In this document: piece after piece, positions 20,001 through 29,563 of the stretch
How the letters are laid out: every line of letters starts with the position of its first letter
How positions within the stretch are numbered: position 1 is the stretch's first letter
NCBI GenBank assembly: GCA_019918135.1
Contig: WBZZ01002063.1
Location: 32,501 to 96,500 of the forward strand
Length of the DNA: 64,000 nucleotides
Origin: Paulinella micropora
Taxonomy: Eukaryota; Cercozoa; Imbricatea; Euglyphida; Paulinellidae
Direction of reading: 5' to 3'
Program-made: the position numbers and the translations under genes
The notes under the pieces: generated by a model
Seen by the model: the letters and a program-made list of their open reading frames with translations, nothing else
Told to the model about the DNA's origin: nothing
The model's database searches: none

Positions 20001-20593
20001 AAAGGTATTCAGTTTTGTATCTCAAAACATTCCCTCTCTGCTACTAAACGTCTGCGTGCGGGGGCTCGGACACAGATATTTGAGTTGAATGTATCACATT
20101 AAAAAATCTTTGAAAACAAAAGTAATCTCTTGGCCCGGGCCTTTTTTTTAAAATTTCTTATCGATAGGTAAGACATTGCCCTTATTTTCCGTACAGGTCG
20201 GACATAACAGAGAGGAAACTTTTAACCAGGCCCCCCTCTCTGTGAAGAAATAGCGAAGATGGAAAACTCCGGGGCGGGGGGGGGGGGTGTGGGAGAGAGG
20301 GAAGGGGCCGAGATTTGGCATTTGGTGGGAAAAGTGGTAGGGGGGGGGGCGAAGGGGATGGAGGAAAAAGGAAGGGAGGGGGTGATGAGGGGGGAAAGGG
20401 GGGGCCTCTCCCCCCCCCCCCCCCCCGCCCCCAAAAAAAAGAAAAAAACTTGGGGCTAAAAAAGGCACCAAAAATGTAGAAAGGGGAGCGGGGCGGGGGG
20501 GGGGGGGGGGGGGGAGGGGGGGGGAAAGAAGAAGGGAGAGGGAGCACCCCCCTTCTCCTCCCCTGAAGGGAGAAAGAGAGAGGGAGGGGAGCG

Positions 20594-20631
<38 letters not shown>

Positions 20632-20778
20632 CTCCCCTACCCTCCTTCCTTCTATTTGCACTTCCCCCCCCCCCTTCCCCCTCTTTACACCCTTTACTTT
20701 ATCCATTTGGCTATTTTACTAGGTTTTGTCGCACACTCCAGAACGGACAGGATTTCGAAAGGTGAAGTCATTACTCTC
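20001..20778. other. Non-coding, G- and C-tract rich
   Basis: No gene. It contains G tracts (about 20274-20287, 20341-20349, 20399-20404, 20493-20522) and C tracts (20410-20426 and a 37-base run at 20594-20630). Facing G and C tracts can pair into hairpins. Pro/Gly-rich frames here are artefacts of the tracts. Confidence 0.7.
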
Positions 20779-23595
20779 ATGCCTCACCAGAAAAGACGCA
20801 CAGAAAAAAATGGCGATTACGACGAGGAAAGGCCGCTCTTTACGTTAGGCCAGCGCATAGACAAGGAAACACTGAAGAAGATCTCTATGCTAGAAGATGT
20901 GAATGAGTGGGAGCTGCCTGTGAACGCACTGCTGCAGTCATGCTCACTCAATCGAAACCATGTCGAATACCTGCCCGGCAAACCGGACAAGAGAGGGAGG
21001 CCATATGGAAATGGCGCGGTTTGTAACTTGCCCCTGTGGATCATGCGTCTTGTCTCTGGCTCGTTCTATGAATCCATCGGCATGAGCACCGCGGCAGCGA
21101 CTATTTTGGCGCAGCTTACAGACAGGGAGCAGCTGTCTGTGCCGGCGCTGTTTTGCAGGTTTGCCAACGGTGGGCAGGAAGCTATGCAAAAGCTGTTGTT
21201 GGAGCAGGTCAGAAAAGAAGATACGCCGAGCAACAGAAGGTGGCCCAAGAAGCAGTTCGACTCGGTGATCGATCAGGAATCCGTGCTGCGTAACCATGCA
21301 ATCGATTGTCCGCTTATGCGCGACTGGTCACAAGCGTGCAGGAGCATGGGCAAGCAACTGAAGCGCGCGGGCGTCTTTGCAGAAGTGTGGGCTTTGGTAA
21401 AGTCGCTGAGCGACAAACCCAACAAGCTCACTACATTTGTCTCGTACATTTACCAGCGAGAGGAACTGAAAATCATGATGGAAGTGATGAGCTTTTTTTT
21501 AATGATCAACTTCTGGTCGAGAGCAAGCTTCCCCGAGGCGGAGAGAAGGTTTTTACAGACGCGAGGTTGGCGAGTGTTCGGGCTCACGTAAGGAAGGCTC
21601 TGGGGCTCGACGTCGAGTTCCATGGCGGTAGCTATTTGCCCACGGTGGAGGACAAAAAGAGGCTTTATGGCTCTGTCAGTCTGAGCAAGCTGCCCAATGA
21701 TACAGAGCGCTGTTTTGAACTGCTGGTGCGTCATGGGTCCGCCAATAGGCTACTGCGGTATGAGGGCTATGTGTTGCGCCCTCATGCGTATATTCAAGGC
21801 GTGTATGAGTATTCGAATGATTACTCAACCTACGCAGCAGAGGTGCTGGAGTTATCGGTTAACTATACCAGCAACGCTGTGTCGAGCAATAACACGTTGG
21901 AATGCTACCTAGAGCGCGTAGGGCACCCGCTTTTTTCGCTTATGACTCCGTCGTCAATCCGTAGCGACTGGATCAGCTTTCGCACTTGCTCGTTCAACGT
22001 CAAGACCCTGGAGTATTGTAGCTGGGATGACTTCAAGGAGAAAGGCGAGTCCGCTCCGTTTACTGACCATTGGTTCGACTTCGAAATAGATTTTGCAAAA
22101 TTAGCAGAAGCTGCAAACCAGGGCGACGAGTGGCTTACTCCGCTTTGGTCCCAAATGCTGAAGCTGCAACTCAGCGAAGAAATGTGCTACGTGTTTGAAC
22201 TGCTTGTTGGAAGGCTAATGTACAGGCTGGGAGAGTACGACAACTGGCAGGTGATGCCCTTTATTGTGGGAGACGCTGGAACAAGCAAGGGCACAGTGTT
22301 GGACATAATCAGCCTGTTCAAACCACAGGGTAAAGTGGGGTTCATGAGTAAGAACATGGAGGACAAATTTGGCCTGCAAGGTTTATACCAGAAAGAGCTG
22401 GTTATGTGCATGGACTTGCCCCAGAATTTTGCGAGTGTATTAGATCAATCAATTATGCAGAGCTGCATCTCTGGCGAAGGCGTGGCTGTCCCTATCAAAT
22501 ACAAGACGGCTGTGACAGACCGCCAATGGTCAACACCTTGCATATGGCGGGTAGTTGTGTTTTAAATTACAACGACGAGCAAGGACTGTGGAAACGACGA
22601 CTCGCGCTGTTCCTTTGGCTCCAAACTCCTGGCCACGTGCGATCCGACCTCAGGGAGCGTAATACTATTGCCCAGGATGAGCTGCCCTACATTTTGCTCC
22701 GTTGCATCGCGCGCTACCGCAAGACTGTACAGGAGAAACAGGGTGCTGACTTCTGGCGGGATATAGCGCCCGACGAGCTCCGGCAGAGCCAGAAATACGT
22801 GGAAAGCCGCATGAACGTGCTGGCGCGGTTCCTGCATGAGGGGTCAAAGGAGCACGGGGTGATCCCAGATAAAGGACGCCTTACTCTGTGGGAAGACTTT
22901 ATCTCGGCGTATGAGGGGTACTTGAAGGAGCTGAAACAGCCTAGTACCAAGGCCGATAATATCCCCCACAACGCGCTGCGCCAAAATGATTTCGAGGTGT
23001 TTGCCCCGCGCACGGGCCTAGGTGCTGGCAGGGGTGCTCACAAGGAAGACGGGCGCGTTAAAACTGTCCGCACAGCAAGTCCGAGTTAGGACACGAGTGC
23101 GACCCCACGGGAGTCTGTCGAGGTGGCCTGTGCCGATATGTGAATTGTAAGAACAAAGAGCACAACGCGGGCCGGCTCAAAGCGTATGGCATCGTAAATA
23201 TGCGGATCGTGCCGAAAGCCGTGTTCGACCAATGGCTGATTGGCACTACGGAGGAGGCCGGCTCGGAATCGGGACCCAGCAAGAGCCTCAGCGAGAGCTT
23301 CAGCGTCAAGGAGTGGCACGAAAGGGTTTTGGCCTTGACAGCGGCGCAAGAGAACACAGAGGATGTCAGGCGTGCGGTCGAAAATATGTTAGAGGCGAAT
23401 AGCAAGGCGGAGCGCAAGGCGGAGCGCAGGCGTGTCTGCCAAATTGCTGGCATCAAGAACTGGAAAGCCTTGAAAAAAAAGTACAAGGAAGCACAGAAGC
23501 GAAAGGGAGAGGAGCGGCAGGCGCAGGGGTCTTCTTCCAAGAGGTCCAGACTGTCGGTCGAACGTGTGGAAAAGTACCCTTTGGATAACAAATGA
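20779..23595 (+). pseudogene. D5-like superfamily 3 helicase, probably viral in origin
   Basis: It begins MPHQKRRTEKNGDYDEERPL and continues through four overlapping frames to KYPLDNK, about 930 codons. The helicase core shows Walker A GDAGTSKGT (about 22268), Walker B LVMCMDLPQNF (about 22400) and the sensor region VLNYNDEQGLWKRRLALFLW. SF3 helicases of the D5 type unwind viral replication forks and are a core gene of nucleocytoplasmic large DNA viruses; related ones occur in mobile elements. The N-terminal 300 residues are not a recognisable primase to me, and the C-terminus is basic. About three breaks or introns. Confidence 0.72.
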
Positions 23596-23876
23596 GTAAG
23601 AACAAGAACAACCAGGATGTTCAGGAGGTAAGCTTTTGGATATTCATTCTCATTTTTATCCAAAGGCCTGTTACTTTTTTTTTGCATCATCAGCATTTTG
23701 AAGCCCACCGTGCCTGCTCCTGTGTGTGTGTGTGTGTGTGTGTATCTGTGTGTGCGTTGCAGGCGCACGCCGGATTTCCGTGCGCCGGACAGTGCGCTGG
23801 CTGCACTGACAATAGGCGATTGTTGTCAAAGGGGTTTAGCAGGAGGCTAGCAAAAGATTTTGTCTGGTTTCATTAA
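23592..23876 (+). CDS. Candidate two-exon small Cys-containing protein
   Basis: An ATG overlaps the helicase stop (ATGA). Exon 1 (23592-23627) encodes MSKNKNNQDVQE and is followed by GTAAGC. After a stretch with a (GT)n tract, TTGCAG at 23757-23762 would open exon 2 (23763-23876): AHAGFPCAGQCAGCTDNRRL...DFVWFH. The putative intron is 135 bp and in phase, so the frame is also open without splicing. No family recognised; it could also be a fortuitous frame. Confidence 0.35.
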   Translation: MSKNKNNQDVQEVSFWIFILIFIQRPVTFFLHHQHFEAHRACSCVCVCVCVSVCALQAHAGFPCAGQCAGCTDNRRLLSKGFSRRLAKDFVWFH

Positions 23877-24199
23877 ATCAGTTTTTTTTCTTCGTGAACA
23901 CAAATCTTCCCCCCGGGGGTGACACCCTTGAGTCGAAGAGACCAGCGAATTCCAAGGGAAAAAACACTCACTTTTCCCCTCCTCCCCCCCCCCCCCGGGG
24001 GGGGAAAGGGGGGGGTGGGCACCCTGACTGCACCCTTTTTCGCAGGCGGCCCCCCCCACCGCATTTTCCCCACCGCGCTGCGGCCCCCCCCCCCCCCTCT
24101 CAATCTCTCTGGGGCTGTTACTATGTTATGTTGTGGCAGACCTGCGGCTGTAGACAAAGTCACTTTCTTTTGTTTTTTGTAAATTTGGCGACCTGACGA
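23877..24199. other. Non-coding, C/G tracts
   Basis: C and G tracts face each other at 23983-24014 and further C tracts occur at 24051-24058 and 24084-24097. No gene seen. Confidence 0.6.
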
Positions 24200-24809
24200 A
24201 TGTCTGAGGAGGCAGCAGCAGACGTCGCGTCTACCCAAGTGCCAATTGTAACTCTTGCACCTGTTGTCGACTCTGACCCGGTGCTTAACGTCCTGGCGTG
24301 CGCGACATGCCAGCGCCCCGACTTTGAAACACAACCGCTGAAAGCGTGCCGGCGCTGTACTCAGTAGTAGGTTGCACCTGTACTGTGACCACAGCTGCCA
24401 GAAAAAGCACTGGCGGGCAGAGCACAAGAACAAATGTTATGCCGTCCGAAACTTTGCATTGAAGGAGGCCGTGGACCGGCGAGTGACCCACAACTACCTC
24501 ACGTTGCGACGTATTTTTGAAGGACAGTTCACGAACCCGACCATCAAGGCCAGGGCGTTCCTGCACGAAGCAGTCATCGACATGTTGAAGCTGGACCCGG
24601 TGTGCGCGGACCTGCCCCTGGAGGGCCCTAACCCGGCAGCGCAAGCCGTGTGGCAGAAGGCGAGCGCCAAGTTCCGCTACGCGGGCAGGCTGCTGGCCAT
24701 GGAGGGTGATACAGATTACATGCGGGAGGAGGCGGAATGTTGGATGCCGCGGCGCTATTTGCGTGACATAGACCTGTTGTGGGATGGCATCAACGGCTGG
24801 CGGGGCTAA
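24200..24809 (+). CDS. MYND-type zinc-finger protein
   Basis: ATG at 24200 (MSEEAAADVASTQVPIV). A first frame holds CATCQRPDFETQPLKACRRC, and the continuing frame (24372-24809) holds LYCDHSCQKKHWRAEHKNKC, which together give the CxxC-CxxC-YCxxxCQxxHWxxHKxxC spacing of a MYND finger. Helical sequence follows without a known domain (NYLTLRRIFEGQF, AGRLLAMEGD, WMPRRYLRDIDLLWDGINGW). MYND fingers bind proline-rich peptides and are frequent in some giant viruses as well as in eukaryotes. The two halves are in different frames, so either one frameshift or a very short intron is present. Confidence 0.7.
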
Positions 24810-25027
24810 TGTTGTCTTATAGTTTTTTATTGAGTTTTTGGGACCCCGCCTTGATTTTTTTGTTATTAAAAGTCAAAACTTCGACAAGCATGTCTGTAAA
24901 AAATTCGCAGGTTCCTTTTTTGTTTTAAACATCAGACTACTTTGTTTTTTTTCCCCAAGACACGTGGGCACTGTCTGCTAATCCGCGGGGTCCAATCGCG
25001 TACGTCGGGCCTGGGGTGTAGGTTAGG

Positions 25028-25786
25028 ATGGGCATCGATTCTGCTTCCTTGTCCGAAAGCCAGCGGGGCAACCTGTCTACAGGCAAGCCAGCGCACACAG
25101 CCTCGAAAGCGGCGCGTCGCTTCGCCTCGAACTCGGGGTACGCGTCGCTGCCTTTCTTCGTACGCGTGTCGACTGTGTTGCAACCACACTTCCTGCGGCT
25201 GTGTGTGCCCGCGGCTCGAGCCTACAGTACGTTTGTCGAGGCCCGGCCGCCCGGGGTTGCGCCGCTTTGTGCGACCTACGTGCTGCCCCAGCCCGGCCGC
25301 GGCGCCACGGTGCGCCGCGCCGCGGCGCTGTGCGTCGGGAACGGCCTGCTGTACGCCATAGAAGAAGGGGGCGGCAATCTCTGGAGCTTCAGCCTGACGG
25401 ACCACGACAGAGCCGGCGTGCCGCGCGTCCTGGGCAAATCCCTGCGGCCCGTAGCGTTGGCTTCTTGCCAGGGCCGCTTCTACGTGGTCGACTCGGGTAA
25501 GCGCGGCTTGGTCGTGTTCAAAGGCGGGCTGCGGCCGCAGGGCTCCCTCACCAGTGTCGGCCCGGGCGCCTGGCGCATCCAGGCCTTCACGCCCGCCGGC
25601 CAATTCGCGTACGTGTGCCCCGGGCCGGGGGGGCTCGAACGCGCGCCCTCGCTCGCGGCGTTCGGGGACCGGCTCTTCGTCAGCGGCTACGAGCACGGCC
25701 ACGTCCTGGCCTTCCGCGTGAAACGTTGCCTGCGGCCAGCACCACGTCGCCGCCAGGCAGCGAGTAGCAAAGGCGGCGACAAGTAG
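25028..25786 (+). CDS. Putative beta-propeller (NHL/SMP30-like) protein
   Basis: A 252-aa frame from ATG 25028. After a helical region it shows repeated blade-like strands: AALCVGNGLLYAIEEGGGNL with WSFSLTD, ALASCQGRFYVVDSGKRGLV with VFKGGL, FAYVCPGPGGLER, and SLAAFGDRLFVSGYEHGHVL with AFRV. This spacing (about 45-50 residues) and the G-x-LYV/FV pattern resemble NHL-type propellers. It ends in a basic Arg/Lys tail. Only about three to four blades are visible, so the call is tentative. The long open frame on the opposite strand (24932-25900) is Ala/Arg/Gly-rich and looks like a shadow. Confidence 0.45.
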   Translation: MGIDSASLSESQRGNLSTGKPAHTASKAARRFASNSGYASLPFFVRVSTVLQPHFLRLCVPAARAYSTFVEARPPGVAPLCATYVLPQPGRGATVRRAAALCVGNGLLYAIEEGGGNLWSFSLTDHDRAGVPRVLGKSLRPVALASCQGRFYVVDSGKRGLVVFKGGLRPQGSLTSVGPGAWRIQAFTPAGQFAYVCPGPGGLERAPSLAAFGDRLFVSGYEHGHVLAFRVKRCLRPAPRRRQAASSKGGDK

Positions 25787-26181
25787 CAAAACCACCACAA
25801 CCACGAAGAAAAAAAGAGAGGAAAAAAAAAGCATTCTTTTTTGCCTTGCAACACCCCCCCCCCCCCCCCATCCCTCCACGCTTGCTTTCTTCCTTTGCAT
25901 CCCCTGCCCTTACCCTCCCCCCGCCAGTCAGTCATTTTTCTTTCTCTCCTTTTCTTTTTTTGCCCGCACTCACTCTGGCTCACTTTCTCCATTTCTCTCC
26001 CCCCCCCCCCCCCCCAGCCCCTTTCGCTCCCGACATACTTACGGCCGTTTCTGGGGCCCTCCCCCCTACCCTCTCTCTCTCTCTCTCTCTCTCTCGCTCT
26101 CTCTCTCTCCCTGCCCTTCTTATCCCCTTCACAACCCAAACAGCCGCAAACGCAAAGACATTATAAAAAGAAAAAGTTGCC
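25787..26181. other. Non-coding 5-prime flank with C tracts and (CT)n
   Basis: C tracts at 25854-25869 and 26000-26017, and a (CT)n microsatellite at about 26073-26109. A TATAAAAAG motif sits at 26162-26170, directly in front of the next ATG. No gene. Confidence 0.65.
26162..26170 (+). promoter_or_regulatory. TATA-like motif before the gene hit by E2
   Basis: TATAAAAAG lies 11 bases before ATG 26182. That spacing is short for a cellular TATA box but fits compact viral or protist promoters. Confidence 0.4.
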
Positions 26182-26240
26182 ATGCACCAGTGCCACCACT
26201 GTCACACCGTGTATTGCCAGGACCAGAACGGCGTTCTGTG
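26182..26240 (+). CDS. 5-prime part of backbone gene interrupted by E2
   Basis: ATG at 26182 gives MHQCHHCHTVYCQDQNGVL with a CxxC-x5-C zinc-binding-like cluster and runs into the target site tctgtg. The same reading phase resumes on the far side of E2 at 47241, so one gene was hit about 20 codons from its start. The rest of the gene is described at 47241-48342. Confidence 0.7.
26235..26240. repeat. Target-site duplication of E2, left copy
   Basis: tctgtg, identical to 47241-47246. Six bases is the length typical of Polinton/Maverick integration. Confidence 0.95.
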
Positions 26241-26330
26241 AGTAGTATAGGGTGCCACTTTGGCACACTTTTTGGATACATACAGACTAAGCGACGAAAC
26301 GGCTCTATCGGCTCTCCTGTTCGTCGTCTT
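26241..26330 (+). repeat. E2 left terminal inverted repeat
   Basis: 90 bp starting AGTAGTATAGGGTGCCACTT, a perfect inverse of 47151-47240. The identity ends exactly at 26330. Confidence 0.97.
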
Positions 26331-26555
26331 ATTATTATCATTAAATTACCTTTTTCGCAGTCTTGTCGTAGATTGCAAGCAATTCTCCAACCTGCCACAC
26401 ACAAGTATGGCATAAGTAAATTTCATTGCAAGCAGGAGGGCTTTCGCCCATTTTTGTTTTGTTTTTCTTTTTTGTTGAAATAGAAATACACACTAGTTTA
26501 TACTCCTATGTGCAAAAGGAGTTTTTCAAATAGTGGTTATGACCACTACTCTACA

Positions 26556-27063
26556 AGGGAATATTGTTTCGGACAGCATTGAACAAATCATTTACACTTG
26601 AGACTTCCATTACATTTTTGTTGTTCTCTTCGTCATATGCGAGGTATTTGATGAGGGCTTTATTGAATGACAGCCCCTCTTCATCAATGCCAGCAAAAAT
26701 TTTATCTTGTATGGCAAGTCCGTATTCATTTCTGAATTCTTTCCGCCAACTATAAAATGCTTTCAGTTCTTTTTCTTTTTTTACTTGTTTAATTCTTCTC
26801 TTTTATTTCACCAATCTGTCCTTTTCAATGATTTTGTTTTCCTTTTCTAACCTCTTGAGCACGACATTAATTGCGGACAACTTTACCAAGTCTGGCTGTT
26901 TTTTTTCAACAAGTAAATCAATTTCTCTGTCAATTTTATTTACTCTTTCTTCTGTAATTATTTTTTCTTTCTTCAATCTATCTTTCCCTATTTTACTTGC
27001 TTCAAAAATTTCCAGCCAGTCTTCTTTTGTTCTCTGTTCCTTCGTGATAAGGCTTTCACTCAT
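26556..27063 (-). pseudogene. Lys/Glu-rich coiled-coil protein of E2 left arm
   Basis: Start 27063 (MSESLITKEQRTKEDWLEIF). The first 86 codons form a charged coiled coil (KIGKDRLKKEKIITEERVNKI, SAINVVLKRLEKENKIIEKD). Coding-quality sequence continues to about 26556 with LKAFYSWRKEFRNEYGLAIQ and NVMEVSSVNDLFNAVRNNIPL. One break is seen. No family recognised. The 225 bp between it and the terminal repeat contain nothing I can name. Confidence 0.5.
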
Positions 27064-27082
27064 TACGAAATTTTGCGATTAT

Positions 27083-27118
27083 GCGACAACGCATCGTCGC
27101 ATCGTCGCATCGTCGCAA
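27083..27118. repeat. Short GCATCGTC tandem repeat
   Basis: Three consecutive GCATCGTC units (27090-27113) flanked by GCGACAAC/GCAAC variants, just upstream of the left-arm gene. Confidence 0.8.
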
Positions 27119-27410
27119 CATAAGGCTCTGGTAAAACTTCAATGTGTTTTCAAAATGCCACTCCGCCTCATTTTTTCGTATCTGGTTTGTAAAAAGCCAT
27201 CAAGTATTACCACTTTTTCCTTCACGGCGAATTTTTTCCTTCCATTTTCAATCGTTGCCACTTTTTCCTGTGTGACTTCGCTTAAAATACTCAGCACCAC
27301 CAAAAAAAAACAACCTCGTGCTTTTTTCGCATTCTTGGTCTTTCTCAGAAAGCAAAAAGTGCTTTTGCAAAAAGACCGAACCCCTTGATGTTTATGTTGC
27401 TGTAGGTGCA

Positions 27411-27953
27411 ATGTCAGATGAGAAAGACGACGACAAAGTAAGTATGCTTTATGTTTCCTCTTTATGAGAATGTGTGTTTGTAAAAGGAGGGGGAACAAGA
27501 TGCAGACCCTGCTGTTGAGGTAATAAACTCTTTCTGTCGTTTGTTTTTCATTGTATGTCTCATTAGGAACTTGCACAAGGAGTTGATGATGTACAGATTG
27601 ATGATATGCCAGCTTCAATAAGGCCTAGGGGTAGCAAAAAAGGAGCGAAAAAAAGAGGGAGGAGACAGGGAAGTGGAGTTGCTGTTGTTCGGTTGGATGA
27701 TTTTCATGTCATAATTGACCGAAATGCTGGCGAGGCAGAATTTTATGCCAATGCAGTGCCGAATTCTATTCCAGTTGTGTTGTGGGGTTTTCGCACCCTT
27801 CCTGAGGTGATGAATTACTACGTAATTGTGTTGATTCAAGATGGAGGAACTCAAGCAATAATGGCAAGGTCGTGGCCAAATGTGGCCGATCTCGTAACTC
27901 ATTTCGGCAGAGTCGTAAAAACTATTTACAAGGCAAGGTTTGTTCGTAATTAA
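27411..27953 (+). CDS. Candidate three-exon gene with two 47-49-bp GT-AG introns (E2)
   Basis: Exon 1 (27411-27437) encodes MSDEKDDDK; intron 1 begins GTAAGT and ends AAAAG at 27486. Exon 2 (27487-27519) encodes EGEQDADPAVE; intron 2 begins GTAATA and ends CATTAG at 27566. Exon 3 (27567-27953) encodes ELAQGVDDVQIDDMPASIRP, a basic NLS-like KKGAKKRGRRQG, then VRLDDFHVIIDRNAGEAEFY and WPNVADLVTHFGRVV. All exons keep phase and the acidic N-terminus is coherent across junctions, which supports splicing by a eukaryotic spliceosome. Its stop overlaps the integrase stop by 4 bases in convergent orientation. Predicted length 148 aa. No family recognised. Confidence 0.6.
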
Positions 27954-28942
27954 AGGTCTAATATTTCTTTAGCCTTCCTTTCTCTCTTACTTGTCCGTAT
28001 ATTTTCCGGTTTTACATCTAATGATTTTAATAAATTAATATTTTTTTTCTGTTTAGTCAATTCTTTAACTTTATCAGCCAACTGCTCCTTCGGTTCTTCT
28101 TCTTTATGGTGCTCTTCAACATTAGTCTTTAATAATTCTGACGGTCTGACTAAGTCTTCTTCGGATAGAATAACCTTGAAGCCTTTACGGCCTTTGACTT
28201 TAAATATAGTCTTACTGAATTGCTTGTCCCCTTTAGAAAAAATAGTTCTTTCTAATTCCTTTCTCACTCTTGTTCCTTTAGGGAATTCATTAATCAAAGG
28301 ATTTCTGTATATTTCTTGAGTGTTCTTTTCGGTTCCTTCAAAAACATCAATAGGCACGGCTCGTATTGTAGTATGAAATGTTTTATTATAAGCATCAACA
28401 ACTTCGTGAATAATCGGCACCCAAGCAAAATTTTCATTATACTCCCATATTAAATTCAATTCATTTCTTATCGTTCTAATAAATCTATCCACTATCCCCA
28501 TTGTTCTGTGGTCGCCTACTTGTGCTGTTCTATGTTCAATATTATTTTGTCTGAAGTATTCAGCGACTTGTCCCTTAAATTCACCGCCGTTGTCTGAAGT
28601 AATTCTTTCTGGCACTTCTTTAGTAAATATTTTTTTCAATCCTTCCAATACATATCCAGTAGTTTTATTTTTTACTGGCTCTACCCATCCACGACGGCTA
28701 TAAACATCAATAGCAACCAAACCAAAATTATAATTAGCATTTCCTTTTTTAGTTGCCACCTTTGACATATCCATTAAATCAATAAAAACTTGGCTTAATG
28801 GTTTCGCTTCTGGAGATGTTATTGTATTCCATAATTTAGTTGGCTTTGATTGGTAATGTATCTCGCCCGCTTCTTCAAGTTTTTCTTTTCGCTCCGTTTG
28901 CTCAGTAGTTTCTTGTTGCTGATTTGTGTGCTTATTGTCCAT
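27950..28942 (-). CDS. Retroviral-type integrase (rve) of E2
   Basis: A 330-aa open frame from MDNKHTNQQQETTEQ. After an N-terminal linker (LWNTITSPEAKPLSQVFIDL) come the core strands NYNFGLVAIDVYSRRGWVEPV with the first Asp, ERITSDNGGEFKG with the second, and VGDHRTMGIVDRFIRTIRNEL. VDAYNKTFHTTIRAVPIDVFEG and a chromodomain-like/SH3-like basic module (QFSKTIFKVKGRKGFKVIL) follow, then a Lys/Glu tail. It should process the AGTAGT termini and join them to target DNA with a 6-bp stagger, which matches the observed duplication. Open throughout. It is convergent with the spliced gene at 27411. Confidence 0.93.
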   Translation of the reverse strand: MDNKHTNQQQETTEQTERKEKLEEAGEIHYQSKPTKLWNTITSPEAKPLSQVFIDLMDMSKVATKKGNANYNFGLVAIDVYSRRGWVEPVKNKTTGYVLEGLKKIFTKEVPERITSDNGGEFKGQVAEYFRQNNIEHRTAQVGDHRTMGIVDRFIRTIRNELNLIWEYNENFAWVPIIHEVVDAYNKTFHTTIRAVPIDVFEGTEKNTQEIYRNPLINEFPKGTRVRKELERTIFSKGDKQFSKTIFKVKGRKGFKVILSEEDLVRPSELLKTNVEEHHKEEEPKEQLADKVKELTKQKKNINLLKSLDVKPENIRTSKRERKAKEILDL

Positions 28943-28984
28943 GTTTTTGTTTTTGAAGTGGTCAAAAACAAAGATCCTATATTA

Positions 28985-29511
28985 TCAAAATTTTAAGAAA
29001 CATTTTTCAATATCATTATTTTTTTCTTTCTTAGCACCACCAGAAGATTGATTATATACTTTTACACTTACACTACTAGACTTTTTTCCTTTCCCCTTCT
29101 TAGGCTTCGGTTCTTCTTCGTCGCTACTTTCGCTTTCACTTTCTTCACTCTCTGGCTCAGGCTCGGTTTTCTTAATAGTCTTTTTCTTTGTTCTCTTAGT
29201 TTCTACCTTCGCTCTTTTAATTTTCATCTTAGCCATCTTTTCAGCGATAATGTCGGTAAAATCACATTCTTCATCACTCTCACTGCTTTCTTCTGGTGTG
29301 TCATCTTGGTCTTTTCCATTAATGATATCACTAGCAACACCCATTTCAGCCATGCGGTTTATCTTTTCCTCCATCTCTTCATCATCACCTACATAAGCAT
29401 TTCTACATTTTGCTAATTCTCTTTCGCTATTTCAACCTTATGTTGTTTTTTACTCTTAATACTTTCCACAGCCTTACCCCAATTCTTACGACTTGCTTCG
29501 GCAGACTGCAT
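28985..29511 (-). pseudogene. Highly charged acidic/basic protein (E2)
   Basis: A start near 29511 gives MQSAEASRKNWGKAVESIKS. The longest open part (28985-29374, 129 aa) reads MEEKINRMAEMGVASDIING, then alternating acidic (EESSESDEECD, EPESEESESESSDEEE) and basic (KRAKVETKRTKKKTIKK, PKPKKGKGKKSSS) blocks. Such sequence is disordered and often nucleic-acid or histone binding. The gene sits directly upstream of the integrase on the same strand. About one break. Function unknown. Confidence 0.5.
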
Positions 29512-29563
29512 TCTATACTAAGATTAGTATATTTTAGTATTTTTTAATAATTATTAATATAAT

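Noticed and set aside
20182-20706. Pro- and Gly-rich frames between 20.15 and 20.7 kb (also 48.3-49.1, 52.8-53.4, 58.5-58.9 kb)
   Set aside because: Translation of poly-C/poly-G tracts; no conserved or structured sequence.
6081-24809. Alternative genetic code with TAG as a sense codon, suggested by TAG in several interrupted backbone genes
   Set aside because: TAG also ends genes at the expected C-terminus, for example after the conserved end of R2, and other interruptions are frame changes, so decay or error is simpler.
24932-25900. Long open frame on the minus strand opposite the propeller gene
   Set aside because: Ala/Arg/Gly-rich with no secondary-structure pattern; the plus frame has blade-like repeats, so the minus frame is a GC-driven shadow.
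27083-27118. GCATCGTC repeats as a CRISPR-like array
   Set aside because: Repeats are contiguous 8-mers without spacers; no cas genes. No CRISPR array is visible anywhere in the window.
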